From positions 1-40,770 of the forward strand of contig PNJQ01000030.1 of NCBI GenBank assembly GCA_013821985.1: 40,770 nt of DNA. Reading direction: 5' to 3'. Every line of letters starts with the position of its first letter. Position 1 is the first letter of the stretch. Positions 32,430-40,151 of this stretch are shown in pieces. This DNA comes from Opitutus sp. Its GTDB lineage: Bacteria; Verrucomicrobiota; Verrucomicrobiia; Opitutales; Opitutaceae. A program made the translations under genes and the position numbers. The notes beneath the pieces were generated by a model. That model had not been told where the DNA came from and ran no database searches. It saw nothing but the letters and a program-made list of their open reading frames with translations.

Positions 32430-33770
32430 TTAGCGCAGAAACGTCTCGGCTGCGTGCACCAATTCCACGAGTTCGCGCCGCTGCTCGTCTCCCCCCGCTC
32501 CGGCTTCGGCCCAACGCGCGATTTCCTGCAACCCGACCGGCGCCTGCATCGGTGACTCGCGCAATGCCAATCCGAACGCCGCCACCGCCGTGACAAACTT
32601 CATGTCCGCACTGGCCTGGGCAAACGCCGCGCCGCGCGTCTCAAGCCGGCGGGTCAGCTGCCGTTCCGCGTCCTCGTCGCCGGTGCGATAACTCAGCGCC
32701 AGCGTGGCGAGGGTCGCCTCGCCCGCCGGCACCTCCGCCAGCACGATTTCGTAGAGCGCCGTCACGGTGTCGCCGCCGCGCACCGTCTCGCCCGGTGCCA
32801 TGCCGCGCACGCCCATCGTCTCGCTGCCGCGCTCGAAGCCGATGAGCCGCCACGCGCGCACGCGCGCGGGATTGAATTCCACCACCGCCCGCGCCCCGCG
32901 CGCGACGATCGCGCCGCGCTCGCCCACCCCTTTCACGCCCACGCGCACCAAGCGCGTTTCGTTCGACCAAGGCGCTCCAGTTTCCTCGAGCAGCGTCGCA
33001 AAGGCCACGCCATCCTCCGCCTGCGGCCACGCGTAGTCGAAGGCGTTGATCATTTCCGCCACCTCCACGCTCGCGCGCGCCGGCCGTTCGCCGCGCCGCA
33101 ATTGCTCGCGCACCGCCGCGTAACCGTCACGGCCGATCCGCAAGGGGAAAGTCGAGCTCGCCTGCTCGGCCGTCGAATAAAACCGGTCCGCGTAATCGCG
33201 TTCGAACGCCATGCGGGCTCTGCGCGCCGTCGCCGCGGCGACCTTGGCCGGAGCTTCGGATCGCCGTTCCGCCGCCGCATTGTCGGCGGGTGCCGGCGCC
33301 ATGATCATCGGCGGAGGAGGAGGCGCCGCCGCGACTGCCAGGTCCGCCTCCACCGCCTGCGGTTCGCCAAGCATCGTCCGCTCGCGTGATTCGCGCACCA
33401 CGAAGAACACCGCGAACGCCGCCGCTGCGAGACCCGCCACCGAATAATAGAGCGAAGGAAAACGCAGCAGCTTGCTGCCTCCGCGGCGGTATTCATCGAC
33501 CGGTGGCGTGGTGGCGCGATTCGTTTGGCCCGCTTCCCAGCCGGGGATGATGGCGTCCGTCGCGAGCGCCTGAGGGGCCGGAGTCGGCTCCGCCTCCAGC
33601 GCCGGGCCGAGCACAGCCACGGTGCGGCGGATTTCCTCCACTGCCGCCCGCGCGTCCGCATCGTGCTGCAACTGCTGCTCGAACGCCGTGCGCTCCGCTG
33701 CGTCCATCTCTCCCAGCGCATACATCGTCAGGCGCGGGTCGTCGGGAGAAATGCGTTCACTCGGGTTCAT
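32430..33770 (-). CDS. Membrane protein: anti-sigma-like head plus YfbK-type flanks, VWA domain missing
   Basis: The protein has 446 residues. Residues 9-50 (DDPRLTMYALGEMDAAE, EEIRRT) match the zinc-free anti-sigma-like head common on such proteins; a helix lies at about 105-125. Then come the parts that normally surround the VWA domain of YfbK proteins: before it YAAVREQLRRGERP, VEVAEMINAFDYAWP and TRLVRVGVKG (195-281), after it VEFNPARVRAWRLIGFERG, GGDTVTALYEIVL and MKFVTAVAAFGLALRES (297-405). About 15 residues replace the roughly 180-residue VWA domain, without frameshift. A good Shine-Dalgarno GGAGG lies 7 nt before the ATG, which overlaps the stop of a 32-codon ORF. It probably acts with the ECF sigma factor upstream. 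Confidence 0.85.
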   Translation of the reverse strand: MNPSERISPDDPRLTMYALGEMDAAERTAFEQQLQHDADARAAVEEIRRTVAVLGPALEAEPTPAPQALATDAIIPGWEAGQTNRATTPPVDEYRRGGSKLLRFPSLYYSVAGLAAAAFAVFFVVRESRERTMLGEPQAVEADLAVAAAPPPPPMIMAPAPADNAAAERRSEAPAKVAAATARRARMAFERDYADRFYSTAEQASSTFPLRIGRDGYAAVREQLRRGERPARASVEVAEMINAFDYAWPQAEDGVAFATLLEETGAPWSNETRLVRVGVKGVGERGAIVARGARAVVEFNPARVRAWRLIGFERGSETMGVRGMAPGETVRGGDTVTALYEIVLAEVPAGEATLATLALSYRTGDEDAERQLTRRLETRGAAFAQASADMKFVTAVAAFGLALRESPMQAPVGLQEIARWAEAGAGGDEQRRELVELVHAAETFLR

Positions 33771-33865
33771 GCGACGCCCTCCGCGTTGGCAGGTAAAACC
33801 CGCCGCCGTTCCGCCGCGCGGAAGGAAGGCGACTTGTCGGGAGAGATTCTTTCGGGAGTGTTCAT
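33767..33865 (-). CDS. 32-residue ORF coupled to the VWA-less gene, N-terminus mimics that gene
   Basis: The ORF runs from ATG 33865 to TGA 33767. It opens MNTPERISPDKSPSF, while the next protein opens MNPSERISPDDPRL, so the start looks like a partial duplication. A Shine-Dalgarno AAGGA (33873-33877) sits 7 nt upstream, overlapping the stop codon of the sigma gene. The ORF ends in an ATGA overlap with the next start. It has no recognisable domain and is basic (RAAERRR). It may be a translational coupler, a decoy peptide or a truncated paralogue. Rare strong ribosome sites here support translation. Confidence 0.6.
   Translation of the reverse strand: MNTPERISPDKSPSFRAAERRRVLPANAEGVA
33778..33782 (-). 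promoter_or_regulatory. Shine-Dalgarno site GGAGG of the VWA-less gene
   Basis: GGAGG lies 7 nt before ATG 33770, inside the 32-codon ORF. Translation of that ORF would carry ribosomes over this site, giving reinitiation or competition. Confidence 0.75.
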
Positions 33866-33875
33866 GGCTCGGTCC

Positions 33876-34415
33876 TTATTCCGGCAGCGCCGACATTTCC
33901 TTCCGCAGGCGCGCGATCGCCGTGTGGAGGATGAAGCCGACGTTCGTCACCGACAGCGACGTGATGCGGCTGATTTCCTTGTAGCTGAATCCATTTTGGA
34001 ATTTCAACCGCACAACCTCCTGCTGGTTGGGCGGCAGCTTTCCGATCAATTTCAACACCGCGGCGTGCGCCTCCGCGCGCTCCACGCCGCTGCCGGGCCG
34101 CGGCGTGTCCGCCGTGAGCCGCTCGGCCTGGCCTTCCTCGAAAAACTTCACGCGGCCTTCCTTGCGCAGATAATCGAGCGCGCGATTCCGGCAGACCGTG
34201 AACAGCCACTCGGCCTCGTGCCCCGCGACGTCGGCCGGCTGTTGCGCCATGAGCCGGACGAACGTGTCTTGCACGACGTCCTGGGCGCGGTCCGCGTCTC
34301 CATGCAGCAGCCGCGCCGCGTAGCGGAGCAAGGGAGCGCGATGGCGCTCCACGGCGGATTGCACGAAGGCAGTGCGCTCATCGGGTTGCGAGTCGGTGTT
34401 CACGTCACCTGCCAT
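33876..34415 (-). CDS. ECF-type RNA polymerase sigma factor
   Basis: The protein has 179 residues. Region 2 (about 25-90) shows LLRYAARLLHGDADRAQDVV followed by QDTFVRLM and EWLFTVCRNRALDYLRK; region 4 (about 120-175) shows LPPNQQEVVRLKFQNGFSYK followed by EISRITSLSV and AIARLRKEM. All core-binding and promoter-binding helices look intact, unlike the sigma-like part of the protein encoded before it. It lies 47 nt after the fusion gene and just before the 32-codon ORF. Control is presumably by the membrane proteins of the operon; its targets are not known. Confidence 0.95.
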   Translation of the reverse strand: MAGDVNTDSQPDERTAFVQSAVERHRAPLLRYAARLLHGDADRAQDVVQDTFVRLMAQQPADVAGHEAEWLFTVCRNRALDYLRKEGRVKFFEEGQAERLTADTPRPGSGVERAEAHAAVLKLIGKLPPNQQEVVRLKFQNGFSYKEISRITSLSVTNVGFILHTAIARLRKEMSALPE

Positions 34416-34462
34416 CTTCGACGCGCGAGCCTGCGGGTTCTTAGACCGGTAACCAGCGAAAA

Positions 34463-36943
34463 TTAGCGGTCAGGCCCCTGTCCGCGCGCCACCCGCGCCT
34501 GCTCGACGAGCGCGAGAAATTCCGCCCGGTAACCGCCCGCGTCGTCCACCGCCCCGCCCGCCCATGCCGCCAGTGCGTCCCACTCCGCAGCGGAAACCGC
34601 TTCCGGCGGACCGGCGAGCAAGTTCGTGAAGCGCTCCACGGCGGCCGCAAACCGAAACTCGGGACTGGCCGCCGCGAACGCTTTCACCGCACCGTCCCAC
34701 TCGAACGATTCCGACCGCCTCTCGCCGCCCGAACCGTTTCGAAAACTCAGGCGCGCCCGCGCCTCACCCGGTGCGTCGAACGTGGCCAGGACCGCGATCG
34801 ACTGACCCGGCCACAATTTGTCCTCCGCCGCTTGCCGTTCCGGCTCGTTCTCGCGCGTCACCACCAACCGCGCGTCGTCCGCGACGGGCGAAATCAAGCC
34901 ATCAAGTTGTCCGAGCAGCACCGCGATCGCCTCGCTCCGCGTGTTCACGTAGCCGCTCCCGCCCCCGGCGAGCAATGCGAGTTTCTCCAGCCGCGGATCG
35001 ATTTGACCGTTCCGTCCGAATCCGAAAATCGCCAGCCGCACGCCGCCGCTCACCTCGCCGCGCACCAACTCCGCCAGCTCCGTCTCGCTGCTCGGGCCGA
35101 CGTTGAATTCACCGTCGGTGCACCAGATCACGACCGGTGCGCCATGGGCCGACCCCTCACCCCGTGCCAACGCCAACGCCTCAGCGAGTCCCGCGCCGCC
35201 ATTGGTGCGGCCGCGGGCCTCGAGCGACTGCACCGCCTCACGCACGCGTCTCGCATCGGTCACCGGCGTCGGCCCAAGCAGCACGCGCGACTCCCCCGCG
35301 TAGGTCACGAGCCCCACCCGGTCGTGCGCTTGCAACCGGTCGAGCAACCCACGCACCGCCTCCTGCACGAGCGGCAACCGGTTCGGCGCATCCATTGAGC
35401 CCGAGACATCGAGCAACAAAATCACATTCGCCGGCGCGCGCGTCACGAGCGACGCATCGGGAGCCGTCACCGTCGCACGCACCAGGATCGTCCCCGGGGC
35501 CCACGGCGCACGCGCCGCCTCGAAATCCTTCGCCAACCTCAGCGGGCGATCCCGTCGCGCCGGTGTCACCGCGAAATAGTTCCGCCAGCGTTCCGCGCTC
35601 GCCTCCTGAGCGCGTGGCCAGCGTCCCTCGCCCAGCGCGCGCTTGAGCGCCACAATCGCCGCCGTGTCCGTCGAGGCCACCACTTCCGCCGTCGTGCGCT
35701 CGTTCGTCACGCGCTGGTCCGTCCGCTCTGCCACCGGTCGAGCCGACCGACCCGGTCCGCCGCGAAACTCGCTTTCCCTCGCCCGCTCAGCCGCGGGCTC
35801 CGTTACGTGCGACGCCTCCTCCGCCCCTTCCTTCACCGCTCGCGGCCCGCTGATTCGCCGGGCATCGCTCGCCCCGGTCGGCTGCGCCACCGGCTCGCGC
35901 GTCGCCGGCGTGCCCTCGATCTCGGGCACGTTCGCGCTCGCCGCAGCGCCGGTCGCGGCGCGCACGACGCGGTCGGACGCCGTCCACGGCTTCGTCGAAG
36001 GCGGCCGCGATTGGCTCCCCGCAGGGCGAAAAACCCCCAGCGTCACCGCGTCATCCGCTGCTGGGCGCGACTGGCTCGCCGATTCTTCCGGTGCGTGCCG
36101 CACCGCAACGCGCGCACGGCCGCCACGCTCGTCCACAACCACCTTTCGTCGTTCCGTCGATTGCGCAGCGTTGCGCTGTTCCACGAGCAGCGTCCCAAAA
36201 ATCACCCCGGCGACCGCCACCAAGCCGATCCACCAACCGCGGCCTCGCGGATTCTTTCGTCCGCGCTTCCGCGTCGCACGGCCGCCCCCGCGCGCGATGT
36301 GCGTCGCCGCCCATTTTCCGGCGCGGCGGATTTCCTCCATGCGCGCGTTCGCGGCGGCGACATCGATTTGGCCAGCCTCCCACGCCTGCCATGCACCGCC
36401 GTCCAATTCGCCCAGCGCCGCGAGCGTCAGGCGAAAATCATCCGCCCACGAGGCATCGCCGGAGTCGCCCGCCGCACGAAACGCCCGCGCGAGCCGGCGG
36501 AGCGCGTTGTGCAGCAATTGCGCCGCGTGCGCGCCGGACAGCTCGACAATGCGCGCGATCTCCTCGTGCCGGAAACCCTGCACGAACTTCAACCGCAGGA
36601 CCTCCTGCTGTTTCGGCGTCAGCCGGGCGAAGAGACCGTCCGCGGTTTCCGGCCCGTCGTCGTCTTCGGCCGAGGCGTCGAATTGCTGCGCGAGACCGGC
36701 GCCGCGTTGCGCCGCCACCGCGCGGCGGCGCACGTCGGTGAACAGCCACTCGACCATCCGCCCGTCCGATTCCGGCTCCGTGGTTTTCTCCAAGGCCGTC
36801 CACGTCTCGTCCACGGCCGTCTGTCCCAGACCGCGGTTGCCGTGACACAGTTCGACCGCATAGCTCCGCAATGCCGTGGCGTGCCGCCGGCGGGCGGCCT
36901 CGACCACTGCGGGATTGATCGGCGGATGGGCGGTATTGCTCAA
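34463..36943 (-). CDS. Sigma-like / anti-sigma-like / membrane / VWA fusion protein
   Basis: The protein has 826 residues from TTG 36943. Order: sigma-like region 2 (about 20-80; VEWLFTDVRRRAVAAQR), sigma-like region 4 (106-155; LTPKQQEVLRLKFVQGFRHE then EIARIVELS), anti-sigma-like segment (165-212; DFRLTLAALGELDGG, EEIRRAGKWAA), membrane helix (236-254; GWWIGLVAVAGVIFGTLLVE), long disordered linker (255-430), a YfbK-like lead-in (ALKRALGEGRWP, WRNYFAV), and a YfbK-type VWA domain (505-680) with MIDAS DVSGSM (512-517), Thr580 in GRTNGG and Asp610 in CTDGEFN. A decayed YfbK-type C-terminus follows (EFRFAAAVERFTNLL). The frame is continuous, so the fusion is not a sequencing artefact in the given sequence. 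The region-2 helix is degenerate compared with the neighbouring ECF protein. It may sense or transmit an envelope signal; inference. Confidence 0.88.
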   Translation of the reverse strand: MSNTAHPPINPAVVEAARRRHATALRSYAVELCHGNRGLGQTAVDETWTALEKTTEPESDGRMVEWLFTDVRRRAVAAQRGAGLAQQFDASAEDDDGPETADGLFARLTPKQQEVLRLKFVQGFRHEEIARIVELSGAHAAQLLHNALRRLARAFRAAGDSGDASWADDFRLTLAALGELDGGAWQAWEAGQIDVAAANARMEEIRRAGKWAATHIARGGGRATRKRGRKNPRGRGWWIGLVAVAGVIFGTLLVEQRNAAQSTERRKVVVDERGGRARVAVRHAPEESASQSRPAADDAVTLGVFRPAGSQSRPPSTKPWTASDRVVRAATGAAASANVPEIEGTPATREPVAQPTGASDARRISGPRAVKEGAEEASHVTEPAAERARESEFRGGPGRSARPVAERTDQRVTNERTTAEVVASTDTAAIVALKRALGEGRWPRAQEASAERWRNYFAVTPARRDRPLRLAKDFEAARAPWAPGTILVRATVTAPDASLVTRAPANVILLLDVSGSMDAPNRLPLVQEAVRGLLDRLQAHDRVGLVTYAGESRVLLGPTPVTDARRVREAVQSLEARGRTNGGAGLAEALALARGEGSAHGAPVVIWCTDGEFNVGPSSETELAELVRGEVSGGVRLAIFGFGRNGQIDPRLEKLALLAGGGSGYVNTRSEAIAVLLGQLDGLISPVADDARLVVTRENEPERQAAEDKLWPGQSIAVLATFDAPGEARARLSFRNGSGGERRSESFEWDGAVKAFAAASPEFRFAAAVERFTNLLAGPPEAVSAAEWDALAAWAGGAVDDAGGYRAEFLALVEQARVARGQGPDR

Positions 36944-37003
36944 GCGGGACCGACGCGGGACGTCCCTCTCATCGGCTCAATCGGACAAAAATTCACCCGC
37001 TTG

Positions 37004-37029
37004 CGCCGGCCAGGCCGGCGTGCATTTTT
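37004..37029 (+). promoter_or_regulatory. Hairpin with T run in the leader of the peptide-binding gene
   Basis: CGCCGGC/GCCGGCG (7 bp, loop CAG; 37004-37020) is followed by TGCATTTTTG. It lies 6 nt before ATG 37035. It looks like an attenuator or a leader terminator. It sits in the 91-bp gap divergent to the fusion gene. Confidence 0.4.
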
Positions 37030-37034
37030 GCGCC

Positions 37035-38630
37035 ATGCTCGTCCGCTTGTTCCTGTTCACCGCTCTCACTGCCGTGGCCACCCTGGGGCGTCCGGTCGAT
37101 GACGGCATCCGCGACCAGGTGCTCCTCCTCGGCAACGGCGCGGACCCGCAGGACCTCGATCCGCAGGTGATGACGGCGTTCACCGACCAGAACATCGCCC
37201 TCGCCCTCTTCGAAGGCCTCTGCGCGCTCGACGAAAAATCCTCCACCGCGGTCCCCGCCGCCGCCGAGCGTTGGGAAGTCTCAGCCGACGGGCTTACCTA
37301 CACGTTTTTTCTCCGGGCCAATTTGAAATGGTCCGACGGCACGCCGCTGACCGCCGCGGATTTCGTGGCCTCGTGGCGCCGCGCGTTGCTGCCGACGCTC
37401 GCCGCCGAATACGCTTATCTGCTCCACCCGCTCAACAACGCCGAGGCGATCAATACCGGCCGGATGCCCACCTCCGCCCTCGGTGCCGAGGCGGTCGATG
37501 AGCGCACGCTCCGCCTCACGCTCGAGCGGCCAACGCCTTATCTGCCCGCGCTGACCGCCAACCCGATCTGGTTTCCCGTCCATCTCGGCTCACTCGCGAA
37601 GCACGACGGTCTGCTGCAACGCGGCGCCGCGTGGACGCGCCCCGGCAATCTCGTGGGCAACGGCCCGTTCGTCCTCACGGAGTGGCTGCCGCAGGCGCAC
37701 GTCAAGGTCGCGCGCAATCCGCACTACTGGGACGCCGCCGCGGTGAAGCTCAGGGGCATCACGTTTTTTCCGACCGAGAACATGGACGTCGATGAGCGCA
37801 ACTTCCGCGCGGGCCAGGTCCATCTCACCGCCGAACTGCCGCTCGCGAAGGTCGATCACTACCGCAAGACCTCGGCGGAATCGCTGCGGTTGGATCCTTT
37901 CCTCGAAACATTTTTCCTCCGCTTCAACACGACGCGTCCACCGCTGAGCGACGCCCGCGTCCGCCGGGCGCTCTCCCTGGCAATCAACCGCGAGCAACTC
38001 GCGCGCACGCTGCTGCGCGGCACGCGCGCGCCCGCCCTGCACTACACGCCGCCCGATTGCGCTGGCTACACCGCGCAGGCGCGCGTCGGCTTCGAACCGA
38101 CCAAGGCGAAGGACCTCCTCGCCGCGGCCGGCTTCCCCGGCGGCGAAGGTTTTCCCACCCTCGACGTCCAAGTGCGCAACGACGAGCTCCACGCCAAGGT
38201 GCTCGAAGTCATCCAGGCAATGTGGCAGCGCGAGCTCGGCATCACCGTCACGATCTCGCCGGTGGAGCAGAAAACGTGGGTGGGAAATCAGCAGACGCTG
38301 AACTACGCCATCTCGACCGCGCGCTGGGTCGGCGACTTCGTCGATCCCGTGACGTTCCTCGACATGTTCTTGCCGGACGGCACGAACAACTGGACCGGCT
38401 GGGCCGACCGCGATTATGCCCGGTTGATCAGCACGGCGGCCGATGCCGCTGATCCCAATTCGCGCTACGAGAAATTCCAGCAAGCCGAGGCGCTGCTGCT
38501 CAATGAATCCCCCATCGCGCCCGTTTTCTTCGGGGTGCGCTCATATCTCATCCACCCCGCCGTGCGCGGTTGGGAACCGGCGCTGCTCGGTTTCCACCAA
38601 TACAAAAAGGTTTACCTGCAAGCGCGCTGA
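37035..38630 (+). CDS. Peptide ABC transporter substrate-binding protein (SBP family 5, OppA-like)
   Basis: The protein has 531 residues from the ATG opening MLVRLFLFTALTAVATLG, a signal peptide without a lipobox Cys. Family 5 motifs are LLLGNGADPQDLDPQVMTAF, AAERWEVSADGLTYTFFLR then LKWSDGTPLTAADFVASWRR, VGNGPFVLTEWLPQAHVKVA then RNPHYWD, and VRRALSLAINREQL. It binds oligopeptides or similar in the periplasm for import. No permease or ATPase gene is next to it; the next gene is a secreted hypothetical 18 nt on. Confidence 0.93.
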   Translation: MLVRLFLFTALTAVATLGRPVDDGIRDQVLLLGNGADPQDLDPQVMTAFTDQNIALALFEGLCALDEKSSTAVPAAAERWEVSADGLTYTFFLRANLKWSDGTPLTAADFVASWRRALLPTLAAEYAYLLHPLNNAEAINTGRMPTSALGAEAVDERTLRLTLERPTPYLPALTANPIWFPVHLGSLAKHDGLLQRGAAWTRPGNLVGNGPFVLTEWLPQAHVKVARNPHYWDAAAVKLRGITFFPTENMDVDERNFRAGQVHLTAELPLAKVDHYRKTSAESLRLDPFLETFFLRFNTTRPPLSDARVRRALSLAINREQLARTLLRGTRAPALHYTPPDCAGYTAQARVGFEPTKAKDLLAAAGFPGGEGFPTLDVQVRNDELHAKVLEVIQAMWQRELGITVTISPVEQKTWVGNQQTLNYAISTARWVGDFVDPVTFLDMFLPDGTNNWTGWADRDYARLISTAADAADPNSRYEKFQQAEALLLNESPIAPVFFGVRSYLIHPAVRGWEPALLGFHQYKKVYLQAR

Positions 38631-38648
38631 CGGCACCGTCCGCCCAAC

Positions 38649-39107
38649 ATGCGAGTCCTCGCGCTCTTCCTCGCCCTCGTCGTCTCCGCGTCCGCCGCGG
38701 ACCTGAAAATCGTGCGCGTGTTCACCGGCTGGCGGGACGGCGCGTCGTTCAAGCGCATCTCGGAATACTTCACCGGCCGCGAAAATACCGGAGGCCAAGT
38801 CGTCATCCGCACCCAGCCGGCCGAGCGCAGCGGCTACTATTTTCTCGTGCGGCTCGAAAACTCCGGCCCCGCGCAACCCGCAAAGTTCGTGTTCCACGTC
38901 GTGCTGCCGGCCTCGCCGCGCCCCCGGACCTTCAAGTTCCCCGCGCAATTGCCGGCGGGCAAAACGGTGTTCAATTTCGGCCTCACCGGCACCGACTGGC
39001 CGGATCCCGGCACCAGCGCGATGGCGTGGAAACTCGACGTGCTCGACGACGCCGGCGCCACGCTGGTCACCGAGCAAAGTTACCTTTGGGAAAAGCCCGG
39101 CCAGTGA
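38649..39107 (+). CDS. Secreted protein of unknown function
   Basis: The protein has 152 residues. The signal peptide is MRVLALFLALVVSASAA. The mature part is a beta-rich single domain: ADLKIVRVFTGWRDGASFKR then ISEYFTGREN, GYYFLVRLENSGPAQPAKFV and WKLDVLDDAGATLVTEQSYL. I do not recognise the family, although it looks like the secreted beta-sandwich proteins common in Verrucomicrobia. It lies 18 nt after the peptide-binding protein and its stop overlaps the start of the glycosylase gene, so the three form an operon. Confidence 0.8.
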   Translation: MRVLALFLALVVSASAADLKIVRVFTGWRDGASFKRISEYFTGRENTGGQVVIRTQPAERSGYYFLVRLENSGPAQPAKFVFHVVLPASPRPRTFKFPAQLPAGKTVFNFGLTGTDWPDPGTSAMAWKLDVLDDAGATLVTEQSYLWEKPGQ

Positions 39108-39973
39108 CGTGGTCGGCGTGGCAGCCGCTCCCCGGTTGGTCGCCGAGCGCCACCGTTCTCGCCGAAACGCTCGACGGTGGACAATCGTTTCGCTGGTCGA
39201 AGGAGGATGACGGAGTTTTCACCGGTCTATGGGCCGACAACATTGCGCAACTTCGCTCCCACGACACTGCGCTCCAATGGCGCGCGCCACCAGCGCTCCA
39301 CGCTCAGGTGGCGCGCGAGCTCCCGCGCTACCTCGGCCACGAACATGATTGGACCGCCCTGGCCGACGCCCTTCCCTGGCGCAGCGACGCGCATCTCGCT
39401 CAATGCGTCCGCGTCTTTCGCGGACTACGGCTGTTGCGACAGCCATTCGGTGAGACGCTCCTCGGCTTTCTCTGCAGCGCGACCAAGCAGATCGTGCAGA
39501 TCAAACAAATGGTCGCGTTGCTCGCGGAGCGTCACGGCGCGTCAATCGCCCGCCCTGCCTGCCACCGCCTGCCCACGTGGCCCGAGCTGGCAGCGATTCC
39601 CGAGAGCGAACTGCGAGCGTGCCTTCTCGGTTTCCGCGCCCGCTACATCCATGAAACCGCGCAATTTCTCGCGGCGCGTCCCGGCTGGCTCGAAGCAACT
39701 GAGGCCGCACCTTACGCCGCGGCGAAGGCACGTCTGATGGATTTGCCCGGTGTCGGCGAGAAGGTCGCAGACTGCGTGCTGCTCTTCGGCGCGGGCAAAC
39801 TCGAGGCCTTTCCGGTCGATACGTGGATCCTGAAAGCGCTCGCGCGCCGCTACGGCCTCGACGGCTGGAAGCCCGCACAGGTTGCCCATTTCGGCCGCAC
39901 GCATTTCGGTCCGCTCGCCGGCATCGCGCAGCAATACCTCTTCGCCTGGGAACGCCGCCACGGCGGGAGGTAG
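39104..39973 (+). CDS. OGG1-type 8-oxoguanine DNA glycosylase/AP lyase
   Basis: The protein has 289 residues from GTG 39104, overlapping the previous stop (GTGA). The OGG N-terminal domain has LAETLDGGQSFRWSKEDDGV then FTGLWADN, close to the CGGQSFRW motif of OGG1. The helix-hairpin-helix is LMDLPGVGEKVADCVLLFGA, with catalytic Lys220, and FPVDTWI supplies Asp239; the 19-residue spacing equals that of human OGG1 (Lys249, Asp268). It excises oxidised guanine and cuts the strand. Bacterial OGG1-like enzymes are less common than MutM, so the type is worth noting. Confidence 0.92.
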   Translation: MTWSAWQPLPGWSPSATVLAETLDGGQSFRWSKEDDGVFTGLWADNIAQLRSHDTALQWRAPPALHAQVARELPRYLGHEHDWTALADALPWRSDAHLAQCVRVFRGLRLLRQPFGETLLGFLCSATKQIVQIKQMVALLAERHGASIARPACHRLPTWPELAAIPESELRACLLGFRARYIHETAQFLAARPGWLEATEAAPYAAAKARLMDLPGVGEKVADCVLLFGAGKLEAFPVDTWILKALARRYGLDGWKPAQVAHFGRTHFGPLAGIAQQYLFAWERRHGGR

Positions 39974-40102
39974 CGCCGCTGCTCCGGCAGCCCGCGATCT
40001 CCGAGCGCGGGTGCTGAATGCGCAACTCTTGAAACCCGCACCCGGAGTCGCGAGCTACCCGTGACGCCTACGGTCCAGCCGCACGGGCCGATCCCTCGTT
40101 TG

Positions 40103-40132
40103 TTTTTGTGTCTTTTCGCGCCTCTTTGTGGC
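40103..40132. repeat. R5-type repeat arm upstream of the S4 gene
   Basis: TTTTTGTGTCTTTTCGCGCC then TCTTTGTGGC. It ends 20 nt before ATG 40152 and contains a GTG that could serve as an alternative start (40128). Confidence 0.45.
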
Positions 40133-40151
40133 AATCCCTCCTTCGAACCTC

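Noticed and set aside
32601-32632. Sequence coding for AFAQASADMK in the VWA-less protein, which resembles an R6 unit in reverse
   Set aside because: The same position in YfbK-type proteins normally reads like this (SEDFKFAAAVA), there is no extra length and the similarity is partial, so it is probably native.
38570-39103. N-terminal extension of the glycosylase frame
   Set aside because: It overlaps the secreted hypothetical gene entirely, is Arg-rich without homology, and OGG-type similarity begins after GTG 39104.
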